Assembly (NCBI GenBank): GCA_003235605.1 | Contig: QJVU01000498.1 | Span: 1 to 12,093 of the forward strand | Origin: Planctomycetota bacterium | GTDB lineage: Bacteria; Planctomycetota; UBA1135; UBA2386 | DNA: 12,093 nucleotides | Direction of reading: 5' to 3' | Shown: positions 5,353 to 12,093 of the stretch, piece by piece | Layout of the letters: each line of letters begins with the position of its first letter | Position numbering within the stretch: position 1 is the stretch's first letter | Notes under the pieces: model-generated | What the model was told of the DNA's origin: nothing | Seen by the model: the letters and a program-made list of their open reading frames with translations, nothing else | Databases searched by the model: none | Position numbers and translations under genes: made by a program

Positions 5353-7776
5353 CTACCTCCCAATGGTGAGCTGCATGCCCTTGGAGACGATCATGCCGAG
5401 GCCGTTGGCCTTGGCGTCGAGCATCCACCACTGGGCGTAGAGGCTCACGCCCACGAGCTTGACGTCATTGGGTGTGACAGACGCCAGCTGGGCGGTGCCC
5501 TCGGTGAGGGTCGTGAACTTGAGGGAGGCAAGGGGCAGCACCCAGGCGGTGCATCCGGGGGCGCCCATCGGCGCCAGGTCCAGGGAGGATCTGGCCAAGG
5601 CGAGGTTGAGGGATGCCGTGGTGGCCGCAGGCGCGGAGCTCAGCCGCAGCCGGATGTTCTGGCCCAGGACCGGGTCATCGCAGCTGATGCGGGGCAGCTG
5701 GTTTCCGCTGCTCGGGCAGGCGTGGCCGTAGGCACGGGTGCGGGCGACGCCGGCGAGGCCGCTGCTCTGGAACACGCGCACGCTGCCGGAATTGGCACCG
5801 TTGTTGTCGTCGCCGTAGGCGCCCACCACCAGGTCCGGCAGGCCGTCACTGTTGATGTCCCCGAGCGAGGCGACAGAGAAGCCGAGAAGGTCACCCACGG
5901 TTTCACCGACGAAGTCGAACAGGATGGTGCCATCCTTGCCGGACATCACGACGGCGCGACCGGAGCTGGTCCCGCGGGGATCGGCAGCCGGCGCTCCGCC
6001 AATGAAGTCGTCGTGGCCGTCGCCGTTCACGTCGCCCACGCCGCACACACGATAACCCATGTAGTCACCGGCCGCGTTGCCGTACAGGATCCGCAGGGGC
6101 TGCAGGTTCTGGCCGGAGTAGACCCGGGCGCTGCCAGACTCGCTGCCTCGGGGGTCGTCGTAGGGCACACCGATCACGACATCGGGGAAGCCGTCCTTGT
6201 TGGTGTCGCCTGCCGCCGCGACCGAGAAGCCCAGCAAGTCGCCGGCGGTCTCGCCCTTGAACCAGGCCAACCGTGTCCGCTTCTTGACGGAGTAGACATA
6301 TGCACTGCCAGCCGAGGTGAGACCCGAGCCTGGCGTGTCGTAGGGCGCGCCAACAATCACATCGTCAAAGCCGTCCTGGTCGATGTCGCCGGCCCCGCTT
6401 ACCGAGTGACCGAGTCGATCGCCTGAGCTTCCGCCCAGGGTCAGGAGGGTTGCACCGGTCCGGCCGGAGTAGACATAGGCGGAGCCGGACGCAGAATTGC
6501 GAAGCGGTGCTCCAACGATGTAGTCGTCATAGCCGTCGCCGTCCACGTCACCCGCGCCGCTGACGGAGTATCCGAAGTCGTCACCGGCAGACGTTCCGTT
6601 GATGGTGCGCAGCACCGCGCCGTTCCGACCGGAGAACAGCCGCGCCATGCCGGAGTTGGCACCGTTGTTGTCGTCAGTGGGCGCCCCGACCAGGACGTCG
6701 TCGAAACCGTCGCCGTTCACGTCGCCGACACCTGCCACCGAGAAGCCGAAGTTGTCCCCCGCGGAATCGCCGTTCAACGCACGGATGACAGCACCTGTAC
6801 GACCGTCATAGATTCGGGCCATGCCCGAGTCGGCGCCGTTGTTATCGTCGCCCCGGGCACCCGCAATGATGTCGTCGTAGCCGTCGCCGTTCACGTCCCC
6901 GGCGCTGGCCAGGGAATAACCCATGTAGTCAGCGGCAGCGTCACCATTGAAGGTGAAGCGTGCGTTCTGGTCGGGAACCGGATTCGGCGTGACGAGCATC
7001 GTCCGCTCGTTGTTGGTGGTGCTGAGCTCCAGCGTGGCGGCGTTGACCCTGGCGATGAGATTGCAGATGTTGGTGCCGACCATCGTGCTGGGGATCGTCA
7101 CCGTGTGCTTGAAGGGCGTGCTGCTGTTCACGGCCAGTGCAGAGATCTTGAACGAACCCAGCAACTGGTCGCCGGTATTGAGCACGGTATCCCCCACGGA
7201 TAGGTAGTAACTGACGCTTGCCGACGAGGAAGATGTGACCTCGCCCTGGTTCTTCACCGTGGTGGTGAACTCCACCTTGGCTCCGGGAGTGAGGGTCGTC
7301 GAGGAGCTGGCAAGGGCAGTGGGGGTCAGGTCCGGCTTCAGGGAGATGCAGGTGACCTGCACCGCCTTCGTGTTGTCGCTCTCGTTGCTCTCGGCGACGA
7401 CACCCTGGTAGTCCACGATGGCACCGATGTAGCAGGTTCCATTGGCAGCGGTGGTCGGGATGTAGACGTTGAGGGTCCCGGCGGCTGTTGCCTGGTATCC
7501 CAGCTTCGGAACACCGACGACTGCGATCAGTTGGTCGCTGGTGGTTATCGAGCTGTTCGCCGACAGGTAGATCCCTGTCTTGCACGCCCCGGAGCTTGTC
7601 AAGATGTTGTGCTGCTTGACCCTCACGTACACCGGCACCGTGGTGCCGGCCTTGACCGAGCTGGGTGGAGTGAGGGCATCGACGGTGAGGTTGGGCTTGA
7701 TGAGCTGTGCTTGCAGGCCCGGCGCCGTGAGCAGGCACAGGGCCGTGACACCATGCAAGAGGAGGTGCGTTTTCAT
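5353..7776 (-). CDS. Secreted FG-GAP beta-propeller protein with two CARDB domains
   Basis: The protein has 807 residues. A signal peptide covers 1-23 (cut near LQAQ). Two CARDB-type Ig-like domains follow (about 27-143 and 147-263), each opening with KP(N/D)L and each with internal cysteines. Seven FG-GAP/integrin-alpha-like repeats then run from about 272 to 670, with calcium loops of the type GDVNGDGYDD spaced about 58 residues apart (first at 293, last at 639). Seven copies fit one closed propeller. The loops of repeats 4, 5 and 7 deviate (DIDQDG, DTNKDG, DINSDG) but keep the aspartates. A tail domain covers about 682-807, with GCTAWVLPL and a C-terminal NGLGMIVSKGMQLTIGR. The role is probably an extracellular calcium-stabilised binding or adhesion scaffold; the ligand is unknown. 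The start is supported by GGAG 7 nt upstream. Confidence 0.92.
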   Translation of the reverse strand: MKTHLLLHGVTALCLLTAPGLQAQLIKPNLTVDALTPPSSVKAGTTVPVYVRVKQHNILTSSGACKTGIYLSANSSITTSDQLIAVVGVPKLGYQATAAGTLNVYIPTTAANGTCYIGAIVDYQGVVAESNESDNTKAVQVTCISLKPDLTPTALASSSTTLTPGAKVEFTTTVKNQGEVTSSSSASVSYYLSVGDTVLNTGDQLLGSFKISALAVNSSTPFKHTVTIPSTMVGTNICNLIARVNAATLELSTTNNERTMLVTPNPVPDQNARFTFNGDAAADYMGYSLASAGDVNGDGYDDIIAGARGDDNNGADSGMARIYDGRTGAVIRALNGDSAGDNFGFSVAGVGDVNGDGFDDVLVGAPTDDNNGANSGMARLFSGRNGAVLRTINGTSAGDDFGYSVSGAGDVDGDGYDDYIVGAPLRNSASGSAYVYSGRTGATLLTLGGSSGDRLGHSVSGAGDIDQDGFDDVIVGAPYDTPGSGLTSAGSAYVYSVKKRTRLAWFKGETAGDLLGFSVAAAGDTNKDGFPDVVIGVPYDDPRGSESGSARVYSGQNLQPLRILYGNAAGDYMGYRVCGVGDVNGDGHDDFIGGAPAADPRGTSSGRAVVMSGKDGTILFDFVGETVGDLLGFSVASLGDINSDGLPDLVVGAYGDDNNGANSGSVRVFQSSGLAGVARTRAYGHACPSSGNQLPRISCDDPVLGQNIRLRLSSAPAATTASLNLALARSSLDLAPMGAPGCTAWVLPLASLKFTTLTEGTAQLASVTPNDVKLVGVSLYAQWWMLDAKANGLGMIVSKGMQLTIGR

Positions 7777-8376
7777 GTTGGTCTCCGTGAAGGCAGGTTT
7801 ACAGAGCGCTCAGGTTGACGCGTCGTCAATCGAAACAGCATCTGAGGGAAACGAAAGCGGGCGAACTCCAGCTCGCTGCCGTTGCAGCGGCCGTGTAGAT
7901 CGATTCCAGGTTGTCGGGCAAGGCATTCGCTAGTGTTCGTCCGCGATCGTTTACAGAAGCCTTGCTACACGTCAGGAGTGAGCTTCGCATGAGGTGTGGA
8001 TGAATTCCGTTTCATGTCTGGGATGCCACGCAACAAGTACGGTCACGAGATACGACGAACAGGTGATGACGAGCAAGTGACCGCTGTGACGCTGTGCCAC
8101 GGATGCCGAGACACTGGCGACTTGCGCGCCATGTGGCCCTTCGTGCTCCAAGACTGTGAACGGCGTCGATGGTGCCGTCTCGCGGCGCCATCGCCAACCC
8201 CAATAGATCATCCAGCCCGAATGCGCGCGGCGGGCCCTACCTGCCGTGAGGGATCCTGTGAGCACCCCGTAGGGTAGCCGGGAGGTGATCGGCTCCCAGT
8301 GTCACGGATGTGCGTGCTGGCGCCGGCCACCAGCGGAAGCGATCTGCCCCATCTGCCGCAGTGAGACGGCCATGCC
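7777..8376. other. Long stretch with no convincing gene
   Basis: About 600 bases separate the FG-GAP start from the stop of the small membrane protein. Open frames of 60-97 codons occur on both strands between 7972 and 8277, but they overlap each other antisense. They lack ribosome sites and show no domain I recognise. The right end near the FG-GAP gene should hold its promoter. Weak GC hairpins occur around 8275-8300, with no T-tract. A short unrecognised protein in 7996-8277 (plus strand) is possible but unsupported. Confidence 0.4.
7815..7829. promoter_or_regulatory. Short inverted repeat upstream of the FG-GAP gene
   Basis: TTGACG and its complement CGTCAA flank a 3-base centre, 39-53 nt upstream of the FG-GAP start. 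On the minus strand the TTGACG could serve as a -35 element, but no good -10 lies at the right distance. It is also the right size for a small operator. The assignment rests on position and symmetry only. Confidence 0.25.
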
Positions 8377-8595
8377 CTAGGAGGAGGCTTCGATGTGCAG
8401 AGCACCCTTCAGCCCGAGCAGGAGAGCGACCGCGACACACGACAGCCACACCGGATCGGCAACGATGATTGGACAAGCCATCAAGAGCACCCCCACGACC
8501 AGTTGGGGTATGCGGTGCTGCCTCTTGCCGTAGATGAAGAGGCTGAACCCCAATGTGCTGATCGCCAAACCGGCGATGAGTGTTCCTGTCGACAT
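8377..8595 (-). CDS. Small hydrophobic membrane protein
   Basis: The protein has 72 residues and two or three membrane segments (about 5-22, 29-45 and 48-65). A basic loop after the first helix reads YGKRQHRIPQL. The pattern of a glycine-rich first helix, then YGK(R/K)Q, a short polar turn and a second helix, resembles a widespread family of tiny uncharacterised bacterial membrane proteins; this is recalled, not searched. The hydrophobic pattern stays in register along the full frame, and the overlapping frames have none, so it is likely real. No clear Shine-Dalgarno site precedes the ATG at 8595. It stands alone, 192 nt from the next gene on the same strand. The function is unknown. Confidence 0.65.
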   Translation of the reverse strand: MSTGTLIAGLAISTLGFSLFIYGKRQHRIPQLVVGVLLMACPIIVADPVWLSCVAVALLLGLKGALHIEASS

Positions 8596-8787
8596 GACAA
8601 AGAGGTCTATCGACGCGCGGCCCGGAGTGTGTGAAGGAGATCTGATGCAACCTGCCCGCCGGTGTCAGCGTCGTCCCCTTCATCAGGGAAAGGCCGAGGT
8701 CTGGACGCAGGCGATCCTGCAGTCGAATCCTGTGCCGTCGGCACCTTCGACGCTGAGGCCCATGCGGCAGTGAGGGTCGAGAAGCAA

Positions 8788-9135
8788 CTAGGCCAGTTCT
8801 CCTGGGTGACGGGTGGCTTCGGAAAGGGCGCTGGACCACTGGTTCAAGGAGTCGTAGGACTCGCCGTTGTCACCTTGGATGGTCGCGCACAACTGCTGCG
8901 CAATGCCGAGCATCTTGATGACTGTGGTGTGATCTGGGTCAGTAGTGAACACGTTGCCTTCATACCAGTCGAACCAACCCACAGATCGATAGCGAACGGC
9001 GAATGGGCCGTGGACCGGGTCCGGGGTGAGTTCCGAATCAGCCTCGACCACCGCGAGCCACTCCGAAGAAGTCACCTCGAAGCCCTCGTTGGCCGTCCAG
9101 TCGATCGCCCGAGTGATTCGCAAGTCGTAGCCCAT
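8788..9135 (-). CDS. Uncharacterised soluble protein of about 115 residues
   Basis: The start MGYDLRITRAIDW and the internal EWLAVVEAD, FDWYEGNVFTTDPD and IQGDNGESY resemble an uncharacterised bacterial family of about 100-130 residues. That family typically begins YDLHI and carries W-x-D/E-G-N-I-x-x-x-x-P motifs (recognition from memory). It is acidic, rich in Trp and Tyr, and has no signal or membrane segment, so it is probably cytosolic. The ATG at 9135 fits the family start; an upstream ATG at 9165 would overlap the RRM stop by 7 nt. Neither has a clear ribosome site, which suggests translational coupling. With the 9135 start it lies 23 nt after the RRM gene, so both probably share one transcript. 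The function is unknown. Confidence 0.75.
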   Translation of the reverse strand: MGYDLRITRAIDWTANEGFEVTSSEWLAVVEADSELTPDPVHGPFAVRYRSVGWFDWYEGNVFTTDPDHTTVIKMLGIAQQLCATIQGDNGESYDSLNQWSSALSEATRHPGELA

Positions 9136-9158
9136 GAACAATGGGAGGGTTCTGGCCG

Positions 9159-9479
9159 CTAACATGAGTACCGAGCACGGTCCGGTCGGTTGGCGGCGGT
9201 GCGTCCGCCGCGATCGCTGCCGCGCGATTGCCGCTCCTGGACCTCGATGACATGCACGATGTGGCCGTCGAAACCGGTGCCGTCCAACACTCCGATCGCA
9301 GAGCGAGCATCAGTCTCTGTAGCCATCTCGACAAACGCGAGCCCCCGAGAGCAACCGGTATCCGGATTCGTCACAAGTGCGACGTGGTCCACCCGACCGG
9401 AGTCCTGTCCGAGGGTTCGGGCGACGCTGTCCTCGCTGGTGTCAAGGGAGAGACTGGATACGAGGAGTCTGGGTCTCAT
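9159..9479 (-). CDS. RNA-binding protein with a single RRM domain
   Basis: The protein has 106 residues. RNP2 is LLVSSL (residues 5-10) and RNP1 is RGLAFVEM (45-52), the spacing and strand order of one RRM of about 77 residues. The second RNP1 position is Leu where an aromatic is common, and RNP2 lacks its usual aromatic, so stacking on RNA may be weaker than in typical RRMs. A basic Arg/Gly-rich tail (about 84-106) follows, common in bacterial single-RRM proteins linked to cold response and RNA handling in other bacteria. The start at 9479 is firm: AAGGA lies 7 nt upstream and the fold begins at residue 4. A longer frame to 9581 merely translates the upstream repeat. It is probably the first gene of a pair with the uncharacterised gene downstream. 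Confidence 0.88.
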   Translation of the reverse strand: MRPRLLVSSLSLDTSEDSVARTLGQDSGRVDHVALVTNPDTGCSRGLAFVEMATETDARSAIGVLDGTGFDGHIVHVIEVQERQSRGSDRGGRTAANRPDRARYSC

Positions 9480-9486
9480 GGTTCGG

Positions 9487-9521
9487 TCCTTGGGGTTGTC
9501 CTTGGGGTTGTCCTTGGGTTG
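9487..9521 (-). repeat. Tandem 12-nt repeat carrying three Shine-Dalgarno-like sites
   Basis: On the coding strand CAACCCCAAGGA occurs twice in full, preceded by one copy short by a base. Each copy carries AAGGA. The copy nearest the gene ends 7 nt before the RRM ATG, which is ideal spacing. The other two lie 12 and about 24 nt further upstream. Confidence 0.8.
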
Positions 9522-10077
9522 CGGTAGTTGCGGCCTGAGAGACCGGTGCGGCTGCCAACTGGACCACGGCTCGCTCCGCACAAGGGGCCAGGGCTCGCCG
9601 GACTACTCGACAGGTCCCTGTTGGGACAGAACCGAGGGTGTCTTTCCTAGCCAAGGTGGCCACTGACACCGCCGCATACGCACGCGAATTCGATCAGACT
9701 GCAAGACGCGTTGGGCCGAGTTGATCTGGCTGAACGCGCTGCCCCTCACTGTAGGTCAGTCCTCCAGGTAGAAACGCAACTTTCCGAGAAAGACTTGGCT
9801 GGTGGGTCGTCGTGATCTGGCAAGACGTGGAACTCAGGTGGGAGTGTTCCCGAAGAGGGACTCTCTCGAGAGCAGTTCGAGATCGGTCAGCGAGCAGCGC
9901 GCTGGTGGGCCGAAGGAGCACCGCGACCCGGTGCACTGCGACATCTTGACTCGAGATCCTTGATGTTCCAGACTGCACCCCGCGCTCCCGCGGGGAAGCC
10001 GGTCTTGGCGCCCGGACAGGACCTTCGGCAGGGACAAGCGCGAACAGGGTTTTCGGTAGGAACAGTATGATGTCGTA
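9522..10077. other. Intergenic stretch between the divergent RRM and ABC1 kinase genes
   Basis: About 550 bases lie between two divergent genes and should hold both promoters and leaders. Open frames here have no ribosome site and no recognisable protein pattern. Visible structure is limited to a 10-bp palindrome (CTCTCGAGAG, 9863-9872) and a GC-only hairpin at 9978-9995. I do not see a confident sigma-70 promoter on either strand. Confidence 0.4.
9978..9995 (+). other. GC hairpin in the leader of the ABC1 kinase gene
   Basis: CCCCGCG pairs with CGCGGGG across a 4-base loop (seven G-C pairs). It lies 82 nt upstream of the kinase start. No T-tract follows, so a terminator is unlikely. It may be a leader structure. 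It resembles the stem of type I-E CRISPR repeats, but it occurs once only. Confidence 0.3.
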
Positions 10078-11769
10078 GTGAGGTTCCCCGCGAGCATCTT
10101 CAGTGCAGTGCGAACCCTGCGGCGAGCTCAACACCTCCTGAGGGTGCTTACGCGCTTCGGATTCAGCAACGTCGTCAGCGAGTTGGGGCTGGAGCGGCTG
10201 TGGGGTCGGGGCATGCGGCTCATCGGGCTGCGGAGGGACGAGCGTCTGCTCGCCGACATGCCACTGGCCGAGCGTGTGCGACGGGTCGTGGAACAACTCG
10301 GTCCCACCTTCATCAAGGCCGGACAGATCCTGAGCACTCGCCCGGATCTGATTCCGTCGGACTGGGCCGAGGAGTTTCGATCCCTGCAGGCCAACGTTCC
10401 TCCTGTACCATGGGAGCGAATCGAGCCGGCCCTCCGATCCGAGTTTCCGTCGGGCTTGGAAACCGTGTTCCAGAGCATCGAGGAGAAGCCTTCTGCCGCC
10501 GCCTCGATGGCCCAGGTCCACCGCGCCGTGCTCGCTGACGGCCGGCCGGCGATGCTGAAGGTCCTCCGCCCCGGCATCCGCGCCATCGTCGCGGCGGACA
10601 TGGAGATCATCGGTGCTCTCGCCAGCTTGATGAAGGATCGCTTCGGCAACCTGGGCTACGACCCCGTTGCCGTCGTCAACGAGTTCGAGAAGCAGCTCGA
10701 GGCGGAGACCGACCTCCTGCTCGAGGGGCGCTCGACGGACCGGATGCGCGCGGACTTCGAAGACAACCCGCGGGTCAGCTTCCCACGGGTGTACTGGGAG
10801 GCCAGCACCTCCAGCGTCCTCGCCCTCGAAGAGGTCCAGGGTACGCTCTTGGCCAATCTCGATATCGAAGAGCTCTCGTTCGAGCAGCGCCGGCGCATCG
10901 TCCAGAACAGCACGGATGCCGTGTTCCACCAGTGCCTCAACGTCGGGTTCTTCCACGCCGACCCCCACCCGGGCAACATCTTCATCCTCTCTGGCGAGCG
11001 GATCTGCCTGATCGACGCCGGCATGACCGGGACCATCGACCCAGGCACCGCGGAGCTCCTCGCCGACCTGATCCACGGGACCATCGACACCGACCTCGAG
11101 CGGGTTGTCCGCGTGGCCACCACGTTGACGGGCGCGCCGCTCGCACTCGTCAGCAACCGGAAGTTCCGCGCCGACGTCTGGAAGTTCATGGCGGCGGTGC
11201 AGGCGCGGTCCCTGGGTGAAGTGCAGTTCGGTCGGTTGCTCGACCAGTTCTTCAAGCTGCTCCGAGACTTCGATTTGCGGTGCCCGGCGGATCTCGTGTA
11301 CCTGATCAAGGCGATCACCACGATCGAGGGCGTGGCGGAACAGGTTGATCCGACGTTCGACGTGGTCGCCCATGTCCGACCGTACGTCGAACAGTTGGTG
11401 ATGCGCCGGTTCGGGCTCGGCGCTATTCGCAAGCGCGTCCAAGCAAGCGCACTGGGTTATGCCGAACTGGTTGAGAAGCTGCCGCACTTCGTACGCGACA
11501 TCTTCCGCGCCGTCCAGCAGGACACTCTGTCCCTCCACGTCGAACACAAGGGACTGGAGCTGCTTCCCCGTACGATCGAGAGCGCGAGCATGAACGTCAG
11601 CTATGCGCTCTTGATCTCGTCGATGGTCATCGGATCCTCGGTCCTGCTCCTGGCAGGAAGTGTGTCCGAGAGTAGGCAGTGGCTGTTCTGGCTCGCTGGA
11701 CTGGGATTCCTCATGTCGTTCAGCCTCGCCGTGTTCCGGCTGGCGGTGTCACTCTGGCACCGCCGGTAG
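10078..11769 (+). CDS. ABC1/UbiB-family atypical kinase (AarF-like)
   Basis: The protein has 563 residues, close to the usual UbiB length of about 545. It carries the family's KxGQ motif (K80-Q83, KAGQILSTRPDLIP). The alanine-rich loop is AAASMAQVH (140-148). The ATP-site lysine is K161 (MLKVLRPG), an acidic QLEAETD segment follows near 206-212, and the catalytic loop is HADPHPGN (293-300). The metal-binding motif is IDAG (D313) where DFG is usual. Two membrane helices lie near the C-terminus (about 505-555). Family members act as membrane-associated ATPases or kinases in quinone and other isoprenoid-lipid metabolism; the actual substrate is not readable here. The start is GTG, and the only nearby Shine-Dalgarno site (AGGA, 10058-10061) is 16 nt away and better placed for a tiny upstream frame at 10067. 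No quinone-biosynthesis gene is adjacent. Confidence 0.93.
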   Translation: MRFPASIFSAVRTLRRAQHLLRVLTRFGFSNVVSELGLERLWGRGMRLIGLRRDERLLADMPLAERVRRVVEQLGPTFIKAGQILSTRPDLIPSDWAEEFRSLQANVPPVPWERIEPALRSEFPSGLETVFQSIEEKPSAAASMAQVHRAVLADGRPAMLKVLRPGIRAIVAADMEIIGALASLMKDRFGNLGYDPVAVVNEFEKQLEAETDLLLEGRSTDRMRADFEDNPRVSFPRVYWEASTSSVLALEEVQGTLLANLDIEELSFEQRRRIVQNSTDAVFHQCLNVGFFHADPHPGNIFILSGERICLIDAGMTGTIDPGTAELLADLIHGTIDTDLERVVRVATTLTGAPLALVSNRKFRADVWKFMAAVQARSLGEVQFGRLLDQFFKLLRDFDLRCPADLVYLIKAITTIEGVAEQVDPTFDVVAHVRPYVEQLVMRRFGLGAIRKRVQASALGYAELVEKLPHFVRDIFRAVQQDTLSLHVEHKGLELLPRTIESASMNVSYALLISSMVIGSSVLLLAGSVSESRQWLFWLAGLGFLMSFSLAVFRLAVSLWHRR

Positions 11770-11787
11770 ATGGGCCACAATCCACGC

Positions 11788-12093
11788 CTAGTCGGCGGTG
11801 GGTGTCTCTGGTCCGGGGGGGGGCTTGTCCTCCGGATCAGGGAGTTTGTCTTCGGAAGCGGTGGAGCCGGACGACTCACCTTTCATCGCGTCAGCAGCCT
11901 TGATCATCATCTCGCCGAGCACCTCGAACAGCGACCCCGCCACTTGTCTCGACACGTCGAAGCCCGCCTTGGCTGCCTCTTGGGTCAGGCGGACTGGGTG
12001 TTGGGCAGCTGCGCTGAGTGCCTTTTCCACGGCCGGCTTGATCCCCTCCGCGGCTCGCGCCGCGTGGTGAGACACGGACTTCGTGAGATCGGC
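11788..12093 (-). CDS. Alanine-rich helical protein (partial, runs off right edge)
   Basis: The frame is open from the right edge to a TAG at 11788-11790, giving 101 codons. A GTG at 12075 could be its start, but the frame continues upstream in the same style, so it is treated as partial. Residues through about 70 alternate Ala with Lys, Glu and hydrophobics in an amphipathic-helix pattern. The last 30 residues are acidic and proline-rich (PDPEDKPPPGPETPTAD). Phasin-like and other amphipathic helical proteins look like this, but no diagnostic motif is present, so I name no function. It converges with the ABC1 kinase gene, whose stop is only 18 nt away; no terminator is visible between them. 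A run of nine G at 11815-11823 falls in its tail. Confidence 0.6.
   Translation of the reverse strand, partial: ADLTKSVSHHAARAAEGIKPAVEKALSAAAQHPVRLTQEAAKAGFDVSRQVAGSLFEVLGEMMIKAADAMKGESSGSTASEDKLPDPEDKPPPGPETPTAD

Noticed and set aside
4534..6426. 630-codon open frame on the plus strand
   Set aside because: It reads antisense to the FG-GAP and ThuA-like genes, shows no domain and arises from high GC content.
7972..8277. Short open frames on both strands (63-97 codons)
   Set aside because: They overlap one another antisense, lack ribosome sites, and show no recognisable pattern, so none is annotated as a gene.
9970..10000. Stem resembling a type I-E CRISPR repeat (CCCCGCG with CGCGGGG)
   Set aside because: It occurs once, with no spaced second copy and no cas gene in the window; a GC-rich hairpin arises easily at this base composition.
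9694..11547. 617-codon open frame on the minus strand
   Set aside because: It is antisense to the ABC1 kinase, whose motifs are unmistakable; its composition (His-, Glu- and Arg-rich) is typical of a shadow frame.

Overview
The window is GC-rich. Nearly all of it codes on the minus strand; the exceptions are one complete plus-strand gene (10078-11769) and one broken plus-strand gene (3233 onward). I suspect Planctomycetota, as an inference from gene style and not a proven placement. The two secreted proteins end in a beta-rich tail that I associate with planctomycete exported proteins. A carboxypeptidase-regulatory-like fragment and zinc-ribbon membrane proteins fit the same style. I see no tRNA, rRNA, CRISPR array, transposase or phage gene.

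Layout from left to right. Positions 1-1246 hold two overlapping minus-strand genes for zinc-ribbon proteins: a four-helix membrane protein, then a double-zinc-ribbon, proline-rich protein that runs off the left edge. Positions 1459-3008 hold a tight two-gene minus-strand unit: a small HAD-like protein, then a fusion of a VOC (glyoxalase-like) domain with two cupin domains. Positions 3233-3683 hold two gene remnants on opposite strands that meet near 3540-3560. Positions 3768-4937 encode a secreted ThuA-like protein. Positions 5353-7776 encode a large secreted protein with two CARDB domains, seven FG-GAP blades and the same kind of C-terminal tail; a perfect 34-bp palindrome follows its stop.

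Positions 7777-8376 are a long stretch without a convincing gene. A small membrane protein (8377-8595), an uncharacterised soluble protein (8788-9135) and an RRM-type RNA-binding protein (9159-9479) follow on the minus strand. The last two probably form an operon, with the RRM gene first and its start preceded by a tandem repeat of Shine-Dalgarno-like sites. An ABC1/UbiB-family atypical kinase (10078-11769) lies on the plus strand. It converges with an alanine-rich helical protein that runs off the right edge.

No complete new multi-gene system is evident. The items most worth following are the shared C-terminal tail on unrelated secreted proteins, the VOC-bicupin fusion with its HAD partner, the repeated ribosome-binding sites before the RRM gene, and the opposite-strand gene wreck at 3540.
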